From: Diabrotica undecimpunctata | Taxonomy: Eukaryota; Arthropoda; Insecta; Coleoptera; Chrysomelidae | DNA length: 64,000 nt | NCBI RefSeq assembly: GCF_040954645.1 | Contig: NC_092806.1 | Location: forward strand, 76,757,141-76,821,140 | Direction: 5' to 3' | Shown: in pieces, positions 23,905 through 34,481 of the stretch | How positions within the stretch are numbered: position 1 is the first letter of the stretch | How the letters are laid out: each line of letters starts with the position of its first letter | The notes under the pieces: generated by a model | What the model saw: the letters and a program-made list of their open reading frames with translations, nothing else | Database searches by the model: none | Told to the model about the DNA's origin: nothing | Translations under genes and position numbers: made by a program

Positions 23905-24583
23905 AAAGACAGTAACGGGTTACTGGTAAACACTGACGGTTGAAGATAACCGGGGACGACTCAATACTAAGGAAGCAATAAAAAACGGGTGCTTCTAAGT
24001 GAGTGTCTTTTATTAGGAGTCAAGCTTTCGCCACATAATTTTGACTTCATCAGAACTTGCTGCAATGGAAAAACATTCTTTAGAATATCATAATTAGAGA
24101 TGTTATTTTAATCTTACCTTCATGTCGACACTATCTCTTAGTGTATAATAAAATTGACATGGACATACACATATTTTTAAAAACAAACCAAACGCATCTC
24201 CCAACCAGAGGAAAAGTAGTAAATAAGGGCTTTATTAATTATTTAAAGATACTTTATTATAACCATGTGGCCCATATTGCCAACAAAAAGAAGAAGTGAT
24301 TAAGACAGGTGCTGTTTCGATAGGTGACAGTTAAAACAACACATGACTTAATTAACAATTTCTTTGTCAAAAATGCCTGATACTGATACTTTTTTGGTAT
24401 ATTTTCTCTTGATTTTTATTTAATATATTTAATACATTTTTATTGATATATTATTTGATATTTTATATTGATACATTTTTGTCCTTTATATACCTCCACA
24501 TTTTTTTTCTCCCTTATATACTGATACATTTTATGTTTCTCCATACTTTTATTTTTCATTTTTGTTTAAAAATATCTCGAAAA
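23900..24583. repeat. Non-coding repeat with hammerhead-like core (minus strand), then AT-rich DNA
   Basis: On the minus strand CTGATGA...GGCGAAAG lies at 24026-24053, followed by CTTGACTCCTAATAAAAG. The sequence then runs about 125 bp to the (TA)n tract. The remainder (24060-24583) is AT-rich with no protein frame. It may include decayed leader or LTR of the gypsy element whose gag starts at 24584, but I could not match it to a second LTR copy. Confidence 0.4.
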
Positions 24584-25605
24584 ATGCCCGAGACACGTTC
24601 CCATACTTAACAAGAAATCGAACAATATAAGCTTTCGGAAATATTTTGCCTTATCCCAGAATTTGAAGGCGATCCGATTTCTCTTTCTACATTTCTAGAT
24701 GAGTGCGACTGTGCTTTTAAGATGGGCACAGGCGATCAGCGCGTTCTATTAACGATTCACATAAAAAATAAACTCAAAGGTAAAGCTGCACAGTTTAGAA
24801 CCCTGTCTAGGACAAATTATTAGGGCTAGTAATCCAAAAGATCTCATTGAAGCAAGCAATCGTATTCGATTGCTTGTTGAACTTGTTGAACTTCATTGTC
24901 ATATTTTGAAAAACAAAAATCCAATTCTAAATCAACTATTTCTAAACCCTCTTAACCAATGAGAAGACCCTCATCTCAGTTCACAAAATGTACAAATTGT
25001 GGCTACATTGGTTATCTAAATACTGAATGCCGCTCTTCACGTTTCGTACAGCCAAACCATACTTTTTCTAGGCCACACGGTTACCAAAACTGTTGTTAGG
25101 TCCATGGTAACACGGTTACCATGAACCTAACAACTATCAAAACAATCAGAACCCTAATAGGAATCAATATTTCTCCAACAATCCAAATTTCAACCAACAG
25201 GGACCTTCCTTTTTATCTCAAAATCAAAATCAAAATCAAAATCGTCCATCAGTTATTCAAAGAAACCCAAACTTCCAAAGGACACATGTTTTAAACGAGT
25301 ACCCTGATGAAATGACGACTAACTATTATACAGACGATTACTATACAGATAATTATTATAATACCGATAACTATGAAAATTATGAAACAGATTATTATAC
25401 AAAAAATAATCCACAAACTGAAAATTTTTACGAAACCAATAACACACAAAATTATCATAATTTTCTTTCACTTCAGAATCAAAATCATCCTCCCAATCAT
25501 ACGAACCACTCGACGGATATTACAAATATCCAAGAACAAATCCAAGCACTCAACTTGGACAACTTTCATCCGGATCTCAATTTTTCCGAACAGACATTCC
25601 TGTAA
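24584..25605 (+). pseudogene. gag: Gag remnant of the errantivirus-like element
   Basis: The ATG at 24584 opens a frame with a stop after eight codons and then IPEFEGDPISLSTFLDEC, a block typical of gypsy-group Gag capsids. Stops and a deletion follow. A degenerate zinc knuckle, CTNCGYIGYLNTEC, appears near 24988, with Tyr at the His position. The rest is Asn/Gln-rich, ending in an open stretch 25312-25605 with repeated YYTDNY motifs. A perfect-looking 20-bp hairpin at 25092-25134 interrupts it. Confidence 0.75.
25092..25134. repeat. 20-bp inverted repeat (hairpin) inside gag remnant
   Basis: GTTGTTAGGTCCATGGTAAC at 25092-25111 is mirrored by 25115-25134 with one mismatch and a 3-bp loop. 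It probably arose as a templated local inversion. Confidence 0.8.
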
Positions 25606-25627
25606 CCCCATTTCTTACAATGAGTTA

Positions 25628-25930
25628 AAAAAATTTATATTTCATTAACGATGCTACCAACACTTTTAAACCTTTAATCGACATAGGTGCTGGAATCACT
25701 GTTTTCAAATAAAACACCGCACGTAATTATCATAATAGATTTTCTGAAAACGTTGCTATTCAAGGTATAAACAATCAAAAATTGTTAATAACAGAATCTG
25801 TCCTGATTCCCTTCATTAACGATAATCCTCACAAAGTCTTTATTTTTAATTTATACATTGATTTGGATGGCATAATAGGCCTAGACTTTCTAGATTATTA
25901 TGAATGCATAATAGATCTCAAATCCTGACA
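25628..25930 (+). pseudogene. pol: Protease remnant of the errantivirus-like element
   Basis: The frame reads a decayed retroviral-type protease: LIDIGAGITVFK in place of the usual D-T/S-G-A motif (Asp then Ile where Thr or Ser is expected), then a stop, then GIIGLDFLDYYECIIDLKS. The stops and the altered active site show it is dead. Confidence 0.7.
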
Positions 25931-26218
25931 GTTGCATACAAATTTTAAAACTCTCACCCTTCACAAAGTAGGACATGAGACAAACACACCTCCTAAAGAC
26001 AAATCACCGACACACCCTACAGAAACAAGAGAAAACGAACCAAAAATAAAAATTAAATTAGAATCTAAACTGAAATCAAATTTAAAATACCAAAACCCTA
26101 TGAATGAAAAATACACTTTTGTAAAAAACCGAGATCAAGACAAAAATCTTGAAAGACCGGAGAAAAAACGAATAAAAGGAAAAAACAGAATTACCATTGA
26201 CAGCCGGACCCAACAAAT

Positions 26219-27566
26219 ATGCAGACTAAAATGCAACTTATCAAATACAGATGCCATATTATCAGCAAAGAAATAGAAAAAGTTAGATTACCTCATGCAT
26301 TAGTCCATGTAGACGAAAATGGAGAATTCTTAACTTCCGTCCTAAATGCTAATGCTATGCCGAAGACAATCGAATTTTCAAACATTTCAATCGCACCTTT
26401 CAAAAATTCTGAGACAATCCTATCCTACAACGGAAATGATTTTGAAGAACCCGTAGTAGATATAACACGAATAATTAAAGAACAACTACTAATTGATCAT
26501 CTAAATTGCGAAGAACAAGAACTAATTCTAGATATATGTACTGGATATGCAGATATATTTTATGTCGAAGGCGACAAACTGGCCTTCACAAACGAAATCA
26601 AGCACAAAATCAAAACAAACAACGCTAAACCTATCTTCTCTAAATCCTATAGATATCCTCAAATACATAAGGAAGAGGTAAAGACGCAAATTAATAAAAT
26701 GTTAGAAGAAGGAATAATCCAGAAAAGCGTCTCGCCCTGGTCGAGTCCAGTCTGGGTCGTACCGAAGAAATTAGGTGCGTCAGGAAAACAAAAATGGCGA
26801 GTTGTTATTGAGTATCGAAAATTTAACGAACTCACAGTACAAGACCGTTATCCTCTACCACAAATATTAGAACTATTGGACCAACTAGGAAGATGCCATT
26901 CGGACTAATGAATGTTCCATCTACTTTCCAAAGAGTAATGGACAACATCCTCTTAGAAATACAAAACGAAAGATGCTTAGTGTATATGGATGACATAATT
27001 ATCTACTCACCCACTATTCATGATCACTTGTCACGACTAACAGAAGTTTTTAAAAGGTTACGAAAAGCAAATTTAAAAATACAGTCAGACAAGTGCTAAT
27101 TTTTAAGAAAAGAAGTGGCATATTTAAGCCACCTTGTAACAGAAAATGGTGTAAAAATAAATACAGCTAAAATATCTTGCATCAAAAACTTCCCAGAACC
27201 AAAGAACACCAAAGAAATAAAATCATTCTTAGGCTTAGCAGGTTACTACAGAAGATTTATTCCAAATTTTGCCAAAATTTCTAAACCACTTACGAAACTA
27301 CTTCAGAAAGACGTACCTTTTATTTTTTAATTCTGAATACAAAAAAGCCTTTAACGAACTTAAAAATATTTTAACAACAGATCCAATACTTATATATCCC
27401 AATTTTGAGGAACCATTTTTACTAGTGCATTCGCGATTGGAAGGGCCCTATTGGAAAAGCTTTACCCATAGCTTATGCCTCCAGAACATTATGCGGTGCC
27501 GAAACAAAATATTCGACTATAGAGAGAGAATTGTTAGCTAACGTATGGGCAGTCAAACATTTTAGA
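26219..27566 (+). pseudogene. pol: RT/RNase H remnant of the errantivirus-like element
   Basis: The open part 26219-26908 gives the linker and RT fingers (KQKWRVVIEYRKFNEL, DRYPLPQI). The reading then jumps from LLDQLGR directly to MPFGLMNVPSTFQRVM, so the segment with the first catalytic Asp is deleted. YMDDIIIYS remains near 26986. A stop near 27100 precedes the thumb and connection (SFLGLAGYYRRFIPNF). RNase H pieces run to VWAVKHF at 27541-27563, where the I-like LINE is inserted. Confidence 0.85.
27555..27566. repeat. Target-site duplication, left copy (AAACATTTTAGA)
   Basis: This is repeated at 33888-33899 after the LINE poly(A). The gypsy RNase H reads on from one copy to the next: AVKHFR before, HFRTYLLCRKFTLITDH after. 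Confidence 0.8.
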
Positions 27567-28173
27567 GGAACGTCAAAAAACTGTCAAAGTGTTTAGACGC
27601 ATTTCAAAGTTTCTCTTAAAAATTTAAATATTTAAACGATTATTTCTTCAGTTCTGAACATGTAAATAGTGAATTATATTAAAATCAAAATCATGTTCGA
27701 GTCTAATCTAAAATAGCTCGCAAAGAAGTTAATTTTATAGTGGTTTAATAACTAAGAAAAGTAATTAAGTATAAAAGTGAAAGTGATTTGTATACTGAAT
27801 ATTGGAATCGTGAGTAGATAAAATATACTTTTTTCATCTATTTGGATTTATATATTTAAGTAAACAACTGCAATCAGTTATAAGTATTATCCAATTTACA
27901 TGAACTGGTATCACAACGAAAGCTGTAAAAAAGCATCGGTTTTAGTCGGATTTTAAAATCCATTTAAAAGATGTCATCTTCCAATCAGATACCACAAAAT
28001 GCATCATACTCAAAAGCAGTTAGTCAACCACGTAGTATATTAATCCCAAGCAGAGATCAAGCTATTTTGTTTAACACTCTAGAGAATTGTACAATTAATG
28101 ACTATCTTGAAGGATTGAGTCAGCATATAGAACCGAAAAATATAATTTTCGCATCCCGTATATCAAACGGTGA

Positions 28174-28176
28174 ATA

Positions 28177-28254
<78 letters not shown>
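28174..28254. repeat. (TA)n expansion inside LINE ORF1
   Basis: About 40 TA units replace what must have been a short TATAT stretch in coding sequence. The frame differs before and after. The Tyr-Ile run read through it is an artefact. Confidence 0.9.
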
Positions 28255-28257
<3 letters not shown>

Positions 28258-29431
28258 TCCAAAAACCTAGTAGATAAATTCATAGCAGAAACAAAGAAAA
28301 TAATAGTAAATGGAAATATACTAGAAGCGAGAAGATTAATAACTCCATCAGTCCGCTTAATTCTGTCCAATGTATGTCCAAGCATACCTTTTAACATAAT
28401 AATGGACGAATTAATAAAACTAGGTTTAAATCCTCTCTCAGACATATCATATCTACGGATAGAAGCAACCAATCCTGCCTTTAGTCATATTCTAAGCTTC
28501 CGAAGACAAATTTTCGTTTCACCTTTTCTAGACAACTTTGTACTACCTGAATCTTTTATTATCGAGTTGGAACAAACATCATACCGCATATTTATAGCCC
28601 AAAACGAAAATTGTTTCAAATGCAAATTAACTGGACACCAGGCAGCTAATTGTCCAAATATTTCACCTTCTAACCATCCTCACAATGATAGTGCAATGCA
28701 AACAGAAATAAGACAAAATTCATCAATAAATCATACTCAACAAGATAATCTACAAAATACTCCCGCAATCTCAAATACCACTCCCTCCACACTTACTACG
28801 TCTTCTCAAACCACATTACAAAGAGTAGCAATCCCAAATTTATCAATAAACCAAACCCAACAGTGCTCACTACAAAATACATCCATACATTTGACCACTT
28901 CTTCAGTTAACACTACAATCGCAACACCTACATCGTCTGAGTCATCCTCTAATACCCAAAAACATAAATCAACCTTACCCGAAACAAGTCAACACTTACC
29001 TCCAAATAAAAATACACATTTGAATTCTTACGAACCCCAAGTAACTTCGAACAAAGCAACCGGAAAAAGAACCCTAGAAGATGCAATCACGCCACCCTCC
29101 GAAGAAAACTTTGAAAAACCTAAGGTTCAATTAAAGAAATAACCAAAACTGATAACAAAAACTTAAGAAATGATATACCAAATCTCCAAACATTATTGGA
29201 ACCAGTTAGAGAATATGTAGAAAGGGAAAAGCAATTGTTAAGCTTCGATCAAGTAGTGGATCTATTCGAAAATATAAAAAGGATCAAAAGACATAATCAG
29301 CGTAACAAAATTGTGCTCAGAAGACTCTTATGTACTTATAAAGTTTCTAACGGAATTACATTCATACTACATCGACAAAAGAATGAAAACCATAAGCACC
29401 AAATTAATACGAAAACTTGGCAAACACATAG

Positions 29432-29839
29432 TGAACAAATCCCCTTCGTTGGCTCAGTGAAGATGTTCGTTCAGTTGTAATGGAAACACCAATTATAGTA
29501 GCAGAGTTTATTGTTGAGACGAAGACTATCAAGTTCGTTGAGTGAATATTGATTGAATGCTTCTCTAGGCAAGAGATATTAGTTTTATATAAACTTTAAT
29601 TGGGTCAATATTTTCGCGGACCTCGCGTGACATGTGTATTTAATTTATGTAAATTGTTTAACTTTGTCAGCACTTTTGACTGATGTCCAAATTATATTAT
29701 TGATAATTGACCAAATGTGTATGTAACCTAATTAACTACGTGTGTGTATTTAATAACAAATAGATTCATTCGGTCTACTGGGTGATAAAATTATACTGTC
29801 CAATTTCGGATATGAATTCTAAAGATTTGATATTGGACA
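29432..29839 (-). repeat. 3' LTR of element 3
   Basis: This copy of 33147-33614 has a deletion of about 60 bp around 29505. The shared part is nearly identical, with few substitutions (for example C/T near 29815). Confidence 0.9.
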
Positions 29840-29973
29840 TACTGCGGAATCGGGCAATCTGGCCCAAGTGTCAATACTCAAAGTTTACATATAAGTATTA
29901 CATAACATAGTAAAATTCAAACATGATAAATTATAAATAGTTTAAGAATAATCAATAATCTTCCAACCGTACC

Positions 29974-30714
29974 CTAGCTATCAATGTCCGACTCTATCTC
30001 TAGATTAAAATTAGGGCAATTGGATGAAAATGTGGAAAGTGGGATATCAACTTGGGAAGTCGACGGTACATTGTTGTGCCGATTACTAACTAATACAGGC
30101 ACTTCCTGTTCGTTAGTCTGAGTTTGTGGATTCCCTGAACGACATAGTCGTGCAACAGGACGGTACTTCCATAACGTGAGTATCCCAATTATTACCATTA
30201 TAGTAATGATCCCGGTGGCCACAAAATAATGCCAATTAGATTCGTGAATCGATCGCCACTGCGTATGCGTCATTTCTTGTTCCAGACTCTCCTCCTCAAG
30301 TAACACATGCCGTAGCTCTCCTCCTGGTATGTCAAGGTAGGTGTTTAGAGGCGTGTTAAACTTGCGGGGTGTCCTCGCCACCAGTTGGGCCACGGGAGTG
30401 ATTGGCGACTTCAGGTAACTCGTCACTGCTCTGTCCACCCCACTGCTAGTGGGGAGTAATGTAATATTTTTCGTTTGGGCGATACATTTGGGTGAAAGCT
30501 TCAGGAATGTGACTCGTTCCAGTACTCTTTCGCTCCGATTTCCATCGCAAATAATGGATATGTGTATCGTGACTGGCGTGATAACTAGCCAGAGGTTTGG
30601 AGTACCCATCTTACTCCATTGAGCTGTCTGTATTGTCCTGGCTACCACTGGACATGTGCTATTCTTAGATCGCTCATAAATTTCTTCAAGTATGCAGTTT
30701 GGTTGGGTATCCAT
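29974..30714 (-). pseudogene. env: Env C-terminal part of element 3 (transmembrane), 246 codons
   Basis: This is the C-terminal portion of an insect-retrovirus-type fusion envelope protein that would sit in the membrane. It has Cys residues at 7, 21, 56 and 77, several N-linked glycosylation motifs (for example NST), and a hydrophobic helix at about 162-183, followed by KYR and a roughly 60-residue cytoplasmic tail. It overlaps the upstream env frame (30686-31777) by 29 bp in another frame, so the gene is broken by a frameshift at about 30700. Its apparent ATG is incidental. Confidence 0.8.
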
Positions 30715-31777
30715 GTTTCTTATAGCCGTTGGTGAGCACGCTATCTGCGCTTGTCAACAGTAAGCATCTTTCTCTATCTTCCGCGGTCAATTCGAAGTAG
30801 TGCAGTGTGTTATAATCTACGACCAGTAGATTCCTTGGGGCGACAAATGTGCGCAACACCGACCCCTCAACGTTAAGTGGTATGGCCGTGACTTTGAGCA
30901 TGCTGTACTTATTTTTCCCTGTCACTATGAAGTAGCCGATGACTGTTATATATCTGTCGTCATGACTGACTTCTGTTTCTATAATGGGTTGTCGTCGTAT
31001 TTCGACCCCTTGAGGCAGTATCTGCCCTGCTTTCCCTATTAATTTGGTTATTTCACCCGGTTTCACTATATCAATGAAGTGTCCGTGGTTATAGTGAAGG
31101 TTTAATATTCCCTCGTAAAATTGAGTATATTCGTTTATGAAGTCCATAACTTGTAATGCTATCGTTTGTATTCGTAACGTGCTATATTCGGTTTCTAGTT
31201 TTTGTGCTTTGTCTTCTACTTCGTTAAGTCCTTTAGATATTTCTTGTAGACCTGTGATTAGTGCTTTGTTAAACTTGTTCATTTGCTTGTTTATCCTGTT
31301 CTCTGTGTGATTGATTGATGTTATTGTTTCTAACATTATCTTCGCCTGGTGCTGTGATCCCTTTATTAGCTCCTTTTGGTTATTATCTAATGCTTCAATG
31401 TTACTGTAGGCTTCGTCATTGACTCCAAATACTGAGGTTAATATTGTTCCTAATATTCCTCTTCTTTCCCTTCCTTTTATTTCTACTGTCAACCCCTCGC
31501 TTACTGACTCCGCCTTTCTTTGTCCTTCCTCTAACTTCTCTATTATATCCTTAAAATTCACGATTTTTATCTCATGACACAGTTCTCGTACGCCTTGTAT
31601 CATATTTCCTATTAGTTGGTGCTCTGTTCGAATTCTTCCTTTTTCGAGTAACACCTTTATTCGAAATGTTCCCCGGTCTATGACGACCTCTCCAAGGTCT
31701 TCTGTGAAAAATCCTGGTACCGGATTATATATTTTATACGGTTCTGCCTTTATGGGTTTTAACATCGTTAAAAACAT
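30686..31777 (-). pseudogene. env: Env N-terminal part of element 3, 363 codons
   Basis: A hydrophobic segment near the start (KILVAIMFLTML, partly upstream of the first ATG) looks like a signal peptide. A furin-like RERR at 103-106 is followed by a Gly/Ile/Leu-rich fusion-peptide-like stretch (107-118), then long amphipathic helices (about 125-215). This is the layout of errantivirus and baculovirus-F-type envelopes. The reading frame is continuous upstream, through one TAA, with the 112-codon frame 31859-32197. It terminates shortly after the frameshift near 30700. I infer a once-functional env that is now broken. Confidence 0.82.
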
Positions 31778-31858
31778 TATAGCTACTAGTATTTTCTTCC
31801 ATCTTAGTGCTGCTGCCTTCTTCGGCTTTTCCTGTTTCTCTTCTTTCAGTCGTATTAA

Positions 31859-32197
31859 TTACTCGATTCTTTGTTTTCTTATCTGTATCTCCTTTACTTT
31901 CGGTGCTTTTCCTCTTTTCAGCACCCTTCCATATTCTTCCAACAGGGTTTTCCCCTCAATGTATATCCTAAATACCTGATCATAGTATTTTGTTTCAAAA
32001 TATTTTTCTTTGGTTATACCCCCTTCTAGCAGCTTTTCGTGGTTATTTAAAAATTTTGCCCAATATTCTTCTAATTTTTCCTGTCTATCCCGAATGTATT
32101 GTTGATTTTTCCGAGATTGGGAATCCTTTTTTGTATTTGAAACGAGTTTCGTTATTTCTGTTCCTATCTCCGCTTGCTTAACGTATATACTTTCCAT
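31859..32197 (-). CDS. 112-codon leader frame of element 3, Gag-N-terminus-like
   Basis: It starts at the ATG at 32197 (MESIYVKQAEIGTEI). It is highly charged and helical, with WAKFLNNHEKLLEGG and a Tyr-rich helix, resembling the N-terminal helical domain of some LTR-element Gag proteins. It shares the env frame and is separated from it by one TAA (31859-31861). This is what would be expected if a spliced subgenomic RNA joining the gag start to env had been copied into DNA. Alternatively it is an unusual env leader. The Gag resemblance is a judgement by eye. Confidence 0.5.
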   Translation of the reverse strand: MESIYVKQAEIGTEITKLVSNTKKDSQSRKNQQYIRDRQEKLEEYWAKFLNNHEKLLEGGITKEKYFETKYYDQVFRIYIEGKTLLEEYGRVLKRGKAPKVKEIQIRKQRIE

Positions 32198-33146
32198 GAT
32201 TATTTTTATAAATTTTTACATTCAGCGGTAAATATATTAGACAATACGAAATGTACGTTATTTATTAAATAAGTATACCTGTACTATAACACTTTCTTTT
32301 CTATCGGAATGTGCAATTTAGCGAAATATGAGTTTGACCTTGCCTGCTGTGCTATTCTTTGTACTGAGGTAGGTCAAGATGTAAACGACACACTCTCACA
32401 ATGATATATATCAAAATAAATGAAATTATTTGCTACGTAATTATTTTAATTTTTCGAAATAAAGTATTTAATTGAAATTAAAAGCAAGCTATATGTATGA
32501 ACGTTTCTTTTTTCAAATTATCATACAAAATTACTGTTTAGTAAATTATAGTTGTGAATGACGTTTATTTTTTGTTTTATCAATTCTCTGTATTATTTAA
32601 ATGGTATACATTCTAAAGTACATTATTATACGATTGATAGAGTGGAGATTGTTGTTCTAAATTGTTAAATTGTAATAAAAAAAAACTTGTTAAATTGTAA
32701 GATTGTAAAAGTTGGAAGATTTTGTAATTATTCAAAAACTTACGGTTTTTTGTGTTCTTAGACGTTGAGGATCCCTCGCTTCTGGTGGGTTCTGCAATCG
32801 GTCCTGTCCTTTGGCTGCTCTGCGGCTCTAGTATGGCTCTCGGCTTTGGTACTGCTCTCGGCTCTAGTATGGCTCTCGGCTTTGGTACTGCTCTCGGCTC
32901 TAGTGTGGCTCTCGGCTTTGGTACTGCTCTCGGCTCTAGTATGGCTCTCGGCTTTGGTACTGCTCTCGGCTCTAGTGTGGCTCTCGGCTTTGGTACTGCT
33001 CTCGGCTCTAGTATGGCTCTCGGCTTTGGTACTGCTCTCGTTCTCCCGGGTCTAGTGGTCTCTCTCTGCTACTGAGGGTGTTGCTGGCGTGGACTGTATA
33101 GGCTCTCTCAAACTTCCTTGAAGTATTCTGTTTCTCGATAGGACCA
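32198..33146 (-). other. Element 3 leader region
   Basis: Between the 5' LTR and the first frame lie about 950 bp. The part next to the LTR is GC-rich and contains the 36-bp minisatellite (32824-33039). The part next to the coding frame (32198-32800) is AT-rich with no gene. Frames read through the minisatellite are repeat artefacts. Confidence 0.6.
32824..33039. repeat. 36-bp minisatellite, 6 copies
   Basis: Six exact-length 36-bp units start GGCTCTAGT. They differ at one site (GTATGG or GTGTGG) in the order A, A, G, A, G, A, so a two-unit 72-bp period is visible. The array lies in the untranslated leader of an env-bearing LTR element, the same position as the Su(Hw) insulator repeats of Drosophila gypsy, although the unit sequence looks unrelated. 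Confidence 0.95.
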
Positions 33147-33614
33147 TGAACAAATCTCCTTCGTTGGCTCAGTGAAGATGTTCGTTCAGTTGTAATGGAA
33201 ACACCAAATAATAGTAGCAGAGTTTATTGTAGAGACGTACACTATGGGTGTTGACCCGGGATTACTTTGAGTAGAGACTGATGAAGTTGATCGTTGAAGA
33301 CTATCAAGTTCGTTGAGTGAATATTGATCGAATGCTTCTCTAGGCAAGAGATATTAGTTTTATATAAACTTTAATTGGGTCAATATTTTCGCGGACCTCG
33401 CGTGACATGTGTATTTAATTTATGTAAATTGTTTAACTTTGTCAGCACTTTTGACTGATGTCCAAATTATATTATTGATAATTGACCAAATGTGTATGTA
33501 ACCTAATTAACTACGTGTGTGTATTTAATAACAAATAGATTCATTCGGTCTACTGGGTGATAAAATTATACTGTCCAATTTTGGATATGAATTCTAAAGA
33601 TTTGATATTGGACA
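33147..33614 (-). repeat. 5' LTR of element 3
   Basis: This is the longer LTR copy (468 bp), TG...CA, followed by the CATAG duplication. It includes the segment missing from the left copy. Confidence 0.9.
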
Positions 33615-33887
33615 CATAGGTTTACCCTCTACAGTGAAAACTTCATTATCGGAAGAAGATTCCGACTCATCGGTAAATAATTCCTCTAAAGAATAATAAT
33701 ATCACTGTTGACTTCATGTCTGTTCCATCACAAGTCTTAGGAAGAAACATGAATATTAAAAAACACAATAAGTTATCTTAAAGACTCAGAACTGTATCAA
33801 TTATTGTAATTTTTTCTACCTTTACCTGTATTATATTTTTTAGGTCGCTAATAACCCTTGTGGTTGCAGCGTAAATAAATAAAAAAA

Positions 33888-34481
33888 AAACATTTTAGAA
33901 CATATCTTTTATGCCGAAAATTCACCCTTATTACCGATCATCGTAATAAAAGATCGAGATAAAAGATCCCAGAAGCCGATTAGCGGGTTGGCGCCTAAAA
34001 CTCGAAGAATACAATTATAAAATAGAACATCGTACAGGAAAAATAAACAGAAATGCAGATGTCCCCTCACGAATAAAGATTAACCATTTCATAGATTGTG
34101 CAAACTTTCAATCAAAAATCTCATTACATGCATCGAATGAAGATGACACGGAAACTCAAGAAAACGAAGGCGACGATGAAGAAAATATAGACAAAATGTC
34201 CGAAGAACTTGACAAGTTTATCGAACTGTATAGAACTAAGTCAATAATCGATTATTCTAAAATTGAAACATCGAATACGGACTTATTAAACAAATCCAAC
34301 AAAAATATTGTTACATTTTTTTATCAAAATAAACTTGAAGAACTCAACGAGAAAATAATGAATAACATATTTCATGCCACACTCTCAAAAATGATTAGAG
34401 CAAATCAAGCCGAGAACTCAAACGATCATCCCTTCACTATACTTCCTTATGCAATAATATGATATAACAACACAAAAAATA
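33888..34481 (+). pseudogene. pol: RNase H end and integrase start of the errantivirus-like element
   Basis: After the right target duplication the gypsy reading resumes with HFRTYLLCRKFTLITDH. After a deletion and frame change it continues as RLAGWRLKLEEYNYKIEHRTGK, the conserved end of gypsy RNase H. The frame 34196-34462 covers the spacer and part of the integrase. It ends near YNNTKN at the next LINE insertion. The zinc-binding and catalytic integrase residues are not recognisable, so a sizeable piece is missing. Confidence 0.75.

Larger units (their letters stand above)
29432..33614 (-). mobile_element. Element 3: env-only errantivirus-like LTR element (minus strand)
   Basis: LTRs 29432-29839 (408 bp) and 33147-33614 (468 bp) begin TGAACAAATC and end TTGGACA. 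The 5-bp duplication CATAG flanks them (29427-29431, 33615-33619). The left LTR lacks about 60 bp present in the right one. On the minus strand the interior holds a leader with a 36-bp minisatellite, a 112-codon frame, and env. Gag bulk and pol are absent. The sequence after the 5' LTR begins TGGTCCTATCG, a plausible primer site. I see no good polypurine tract at the other end. It is inserted in the ORF1 of the I-like LINE. Confidence 0.88.
27971..33696 (+). pseudogene. ORF1 (Gag-like, CCHC) of the I-like LINE, interrupted
   Basis: This is a nucleic-acid-binding ORF1 protein that would coat LINE RNA. The start ATG is at 27971 (MSSSNQIPQNASYSKAV). A (TA)n run at 28174-28254 splits and shifts the frame. 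The main frame resumes to 29142 with HILSFRRQIFVSP, a signature of I-group ORF1, and a zinc knuckle CFKCKLTGHQAANC (28612-28653), then a Ser/Thr/Asn-rich tail. After a stop at 29140 the C-terminus is in shifted frames, is cut by the LTR element at 29432, and resumes at 33620 with an acidic Ser-rich end, stopping at 33696. Confidence 0.8.
27567..33887 (+). mobile_element. I-like LINE carrying only ORF1 (half-LINE), itself interrupted
   Basis: Its borders are a 12-bp target duplication and a 3' poly(A) (33880-33890). Without the LTR element inserted at 29432 it is about 2.1 kb: roughly 400 bp of leader, ORF1, then only about 185 bp to the poly(A). There is no endonuclease or RT. The 3' end reads CCCTTGTGGTTGCAGCG before the A-rich tail. 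Either ORF2 was deleted before insertion and the element moved in trans, or it was lost in place. The intact ends favour the first. Confidence 0.78.

Noticed and set aside
32752..33075. Two overlapping ~100-codon frames with Gly/Ala/Leu repeats
   Set aside because: They are the 36-bp minisatellite read in two frames. Because 36 is divisible by three, it is open in several frames by construction.
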